Made by a program: the position numbers and the translations under genes
Shown here: piece by piece, positions 61,387 through 64,000 of the stretch
Layout of the letters: each line of letters starts with the position of its first letter
How positions within the stretch are numbered: position 1 is the first letter of the stretch
Assembly: GCF_010093535.1 (NCBI RefSeq)
Contig: NW_022985165.1
Span: 1,788,985-1,852,984 of the forward strand
Origin: Lindgomyces ingoldianus
Lineage: Eukaryota; Ascomycota; Dothideomycetes; Pleosporales; Lindgomycetaceae
Length of the DNA stretch: 64,000 nt
Direction: 5' to 3'
Notes under the pieces: generated by a model
The model's database searches: none
Told to the model about the DNA's origin: nothing
The model's input: only the letters and a program-made list of their open reading frames with translations

Positions 61387-61604
61387 TGTGGAGGATAAAA
61401 TAGCCTGGCAGTAGCTGTTCAGAAGATCGGATGAAGTGACTCTGCTATCTAAGAGAGCCGAAGGCTCTCCTTATATACACCGAGCTTCAGAACATAATAT
61501 CTCCAGATCCCGAGCTGCGTCCCAGGCTCTGAGCCCCTAGTCCCAGGCTCCGAGCCCCAGTCCCAGGCTCTGAGCCCCAGCCAAGGCTCTCAGTATACGC
61601 GACA
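61387..61604. repeat. 218-bp LTR, inverted relative to 55361-55578
   Basis: On the plus strand it runs from TGTGGAGGATAAAA to CAGTATACGCGACA and is the reverse complement of the solo LTR with few differences. The flanks (GCTTC, CACCC) are not a target duplication. What follows, CACCCCCCAGGTGAGC, resembles CACCCCC after the TRIM's first LTR. It is therefore probably a 5' LTR followed by its leader, in plus orientation. Confidence 0.75.
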
Positions 61605-62620
61605 CACCCCCCAGGTGAGCTGCGCAGCAGCTTACCTGCGTTAAGCGTTAACTTAGCTTGTTAGAGCAGCGTTGTGCGTTTACCCTGTGTTTGTGCTTGT
61701 TGCCCTAGGCAGCGTGATGCTTGTTTCCCTAAGCAGCGCAGGTCACATGCGTGCTGTAATCGCCGCAATAGAGGTAAATAAATTCTGCTACTTCTTAAGC
61801 TTCTCTTCTGTAAGTCCTAACAACATGCTGCGTGTAAGTTAATGCTTTTAAGAGCTCTAAGAACAACTTTAAACCTGTTTGTAATCTCTACTAACGTGCA
61901 TCTGTAGCTTAACAAAGCTAAAAGAGCTGCCCGCTCGCGTGCCGCCGCTCTGCGGGGCCGCGCTGCCCGCAAGCCCGCGCCCACCACCCCCCGTCGCCCT
62001 GCGCCCACCACCCCCCGCCGGCCTCCCCCTGGTGCGCTCCGCGCGCAGTCCTGTCTGGGCTGCATAAAGAGTGCGCTCGCGGGGCGCTCTAGTGGGGAGT
62101 GCTATGATTCCGCCACTGGCGGTTCGCGCTGCTGGCGCTGTTCCTCCGGGCACAGCTGCCTGCCCCTATAAGCCCTGTAGCAGTGTGTGGGGTAATCTAG
62201 CTTTTAACCTATTTGCAGTCCCCCTGTTGCTGTTGTCTATGCGCGGCGCTTTGTTGCAGCGCTTGTTGCAGAGGATAAGCAGGTAAGCTTCTCTACAGAG
62301 ATTGTGTGTTATACCTTAGATTAGACTAACAGGCTATAGGCTGCGTTCTAGCTTTAGCTAGTTCTTTAAGCTCTGCTTAAGAAAGATGTAGTAAAGAAGG
62401 AAAAGAGAGAAGAGGAGGAAGAGAAGAAGGAGGAGGAGAAGGGGGAGGAAGAGAAGGTGGAGGAGGTGGAGGAGGAGGAGGAGCAGGGTGTTGTCTCCCC
62501 TAGGCTCCTGGCGCGTTGCTAGCGCGCTAAGGAACTCTTAGGTGAGCTTGTTAATCTCTTTATAGTTTAAGCGTTCTATGTTTTTACACATCTTATGTAC
62601 TAAATCCCTACTTAAACTCT
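61605..62620 (+). pseudogene. Unmutated gag-like region with Cys cluster, broken
   Basis: This is about 1 kb of GC-rich DNA right after the LTR. It opens with a possible RNA hairpin (AGGTGAGCTGC, loop, GCAGCTTACCT at about 61613-61638). The plus strand from about 61913 to a TAA at 62169-62171 reads basic and Pro-rich with a tandem APTTPRRP, then SCLGCIKSALAGRSSGEC, followed by RCWRCSSGHSC. Two CxxC pairs and an HxC end suggest a zinc-binding element. Another frame continues with ARRFVAALVAEDKQ. An extreme Glu/Lys run follows at about 62385-62480 (KREEEEEKKEEEKG). Stops and frame changes break it. It is probably the gag of the element whose LTR precedes it; pol is absent. Confidence 0.5.
62400..62482 (+). 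repeat. Purine-only tract (GA-rich)
   Basis: More than 80 bases are almost without pyrimidines, built from GAGGAGGAAG-type units. It encodes Glu/Lys on the plus strand if coding. Confidence 0.8.
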
Positions 62621-62699
62621 ATAGCATAGAGGAGTGTCCTTACTAGTAGATAGCCCTCTTGTTTCTAGGCAGTGTAGAGATGTCCTTACTATTAATAAT

Positions 62700-64000
62700 T
62701 AATGCTTTCTTCTTTTAGAAGCTTATTTATGTGTCTTTAAAGTTAAAAAGCTGCTTAAAGTGCTTAAATTACTATTTTAGTAAGTGCTTTATAAGTCTAT
62801 TTGCTAGCATGTTGCTTATTTTAATATAGCGCACTTTAAAAGATCCCTTTGTGTGCTCCTAGCGCAGCCACATGTTTTAAATATTAATGTAGCGTAGGTA
62901 GGTAGTTATCTAGGCGTTCTTCTCTACTACTAACCTAATTATCTGCTAGTTGTTACAGTAGATCTGCTACAGTGTGCCTAGCTTTAGGGTAAGCTCTTTA
63001 AAGAAGTGTTTTAAAGCTAGTAATTTCTTTATAATGTGCGCTAAAGTAAGCAGCTTAGCTTTTATTATAAACATAGTTACTATTAGCTAAAAAGCTGCTT
63101 TTTATAAAATTAGTCTTTTAAAAAGTAAAATAATGTATCTATAAGATAATTATCTAGTCTTTATGTAATTAGTAAAAGATGTGTCTTTACACATAATAAG
63201 TTGCGCGCCTTCTAGTGCTCTATACTGTATGCCTGTATGCCTTATGCAGTACAGGTACATAATTGCTTAGTTTACTGCCTAGAAGTGCTGCTTTCTTAGG
63301 TTTATTAGGTAGTAGGAGAGCTAAGATGCTGTAAACGCCACGTTAAGGCGCACTATAATTACAGTGTAGAGTGTTAATCCTACGCGCTTTTAGTATTTCT
63401 TAATTTTATGCTTTATTACTAATTCTTAGTTGCTTATAAGCTCTTTTAACAGTAAAAAAGTTTCTAGAAAGAGCACGCTTTTTATAAAGTTAAACTTCTT
63501 TACTACTTTTTTAATATACATGTTATATACTAGCTAGATTATTCTAGCCTTTCTATTTTTAATTATTTTAATCTTTAGAAACTATTTGCATAGCCTTTAA
63601 TCTTCTAGCTTATATATTTTTTTAATTACACTAATTAATTAGTAAGCTTCTAACTTATTATTATAGTAATAAATATAGAGTATATTATCTATATAAAAAA
63701 GAAGTAAGATATAGTAATTATAGTTAAAGAATAAGCATAGCTTCTTTTTAAATAAGCTAAGCTTAAGCTTTTAAAAAGCCTATAAAAGCTTCTAGTACTA
63801 TAAAATTAGTAAGTTGCGTAGTCTATATAGGGCTTAAAGAAGCTTAACGCATATGCTAAGCTTTATAAAGCTTTCTAGGAGCTTGCATGTTACTTCTAGC
63901 TTACCTTTACAGTGCGCGTTTAGAAACGCGCTTATAACATTATATTACTTAATCTTTAGGTTAAATTAAGCTGCTATTACTATTACTATTTAGAAGGATC
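62700..64000 (-). pseudogene. Ty1/copia reverse transcriptase-RNase H relic, continues past the window
   Basis: The minus strand decodes with scattered stops. Near 63920-63500 it shows NAFLNA, then KALYGLR-like eroded text, then LLLFYIDNILYIYYYNNKLE, where FYIDN is an eroded YVDD box. Near 63130-62770 the RNase H follows: TIEAKLL-like text, HxxKxLLALK, QIYC-N-Q, RYINIQNMWLR and SNMLAxRLIKHLL. This order (RT directly followed by RNase H at the C-terminus) is that of Ty1/copia. Substitutions are of the RIP type (Asp to Asn, Gln or Trp to stop). Integrase would lie beyond 64000. Confidence 0.8.

Noticed and set aside
55361..61604. One large DNA transposon with 218-bp terminal inverted repeats
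   Set aside because: The left repeat alone has a perfect 5-bp target duplication on both sides, so it is a separate solo LTR. The outer flanks of the pair do not match.
61817..62153. Minus-strand Arg/Gly-rich proteins of 82 and 94 codons
   Set aside because: They are the complement of the Cys-cluster frame on the plus strand. The plus strand has the structured CxxC pattern.
32718..64000. tRNA or rRNA genes in the AT-rich block
   Set aside because: No cloverleaf-like stretch or rRNA core motif was noticed by eye; a tRNAscan run would be needed to exclude them.

Overview
This window looks like a chromosome segment of a filamentous ascomycete (Pezizomycotina). The genes carry short introns of about 40-100 nt with GT..AG ends and CTAAC-like branch sites. 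Typical fungal families are present: a LaeA-like methyltransferase, a HET-domain protein and a MYND-finger protein. The right two thirds is AT-rich DNA saturated with TpA, the signature of repeat-induced point mutation (RIP). The sharp gene-rich/AT-rich partition recalls Dothideomycetes such as Leptosphaeria or Pyrenophora, but that placement is inference.

Layout. (1) 1-1025: 3' part of a six-exon LaeA/UMTA-type methyltransferase, cut by the window edge. (2) 1026-13951: gene-poor DNA of normal base composition holding decayed genes: a repeat-protein relic (4459-4926), a MYND-finger pseudogene with three nonsense codons (9398-10554) and a broken gene of unknown family (12036-13951). (3) 14367-21025: the gene-bearing block. 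It contains a HET-domain gene (minus), two conserved single-copy-looking fungal genes (18052-18738 and 19223-20120, plus) and a broken or mis-modelled minus-strand gene that converges on the latter. (4) 21843 to the end: AT-rich transposon graveyard, with short islands of normal composition at 26003-27820, 54501-54720, the two 218-bp LTRs, and 61605-62600.

The graveyard can be resolved into nested layers. A hAT-like element (21843-25994, 8-bp target duplication) marks the exact isochore edge and carries a palindromic pogo derivative. A minus-strand Fot1/pogo-type element (29331-32715) contains a palindromic derivative (29872-31384), which itself contains a 418-bp TRIM-like element with 77-bp LTRs. 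Two full-length Ty3/gypsy elements of 5.66 kb (34743-40403 and 43030-48689, both with perfect 5-bp target duplications) sit in minus-strand Ty1/copia-type relics. A third palindromic pogo derivative (50597-51696) and an internally deleted pogo copy (52343-53449) lie in the same host DNA. A third, unrelated gypsy relic (55584-61386) is bracketed by two oppositely oriented 218-bp LTRs that are not mutated. A minus-strand copia RT-RNase H relic runs off the right edge.

The most unusual points are the pogo-derived elements built from two inverted copies of the transposase 5' end, the TRIM-in-palindrome-in-pogo nesting, the polarity of RIP inside the gypsy LTRs, and RIP-type nonsense mutations in gene relics that lie outside the AT-rich block. 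No intact transposase or polyprotein remains. All splice models below were built by eye and have not been checked against transcripts or databases.
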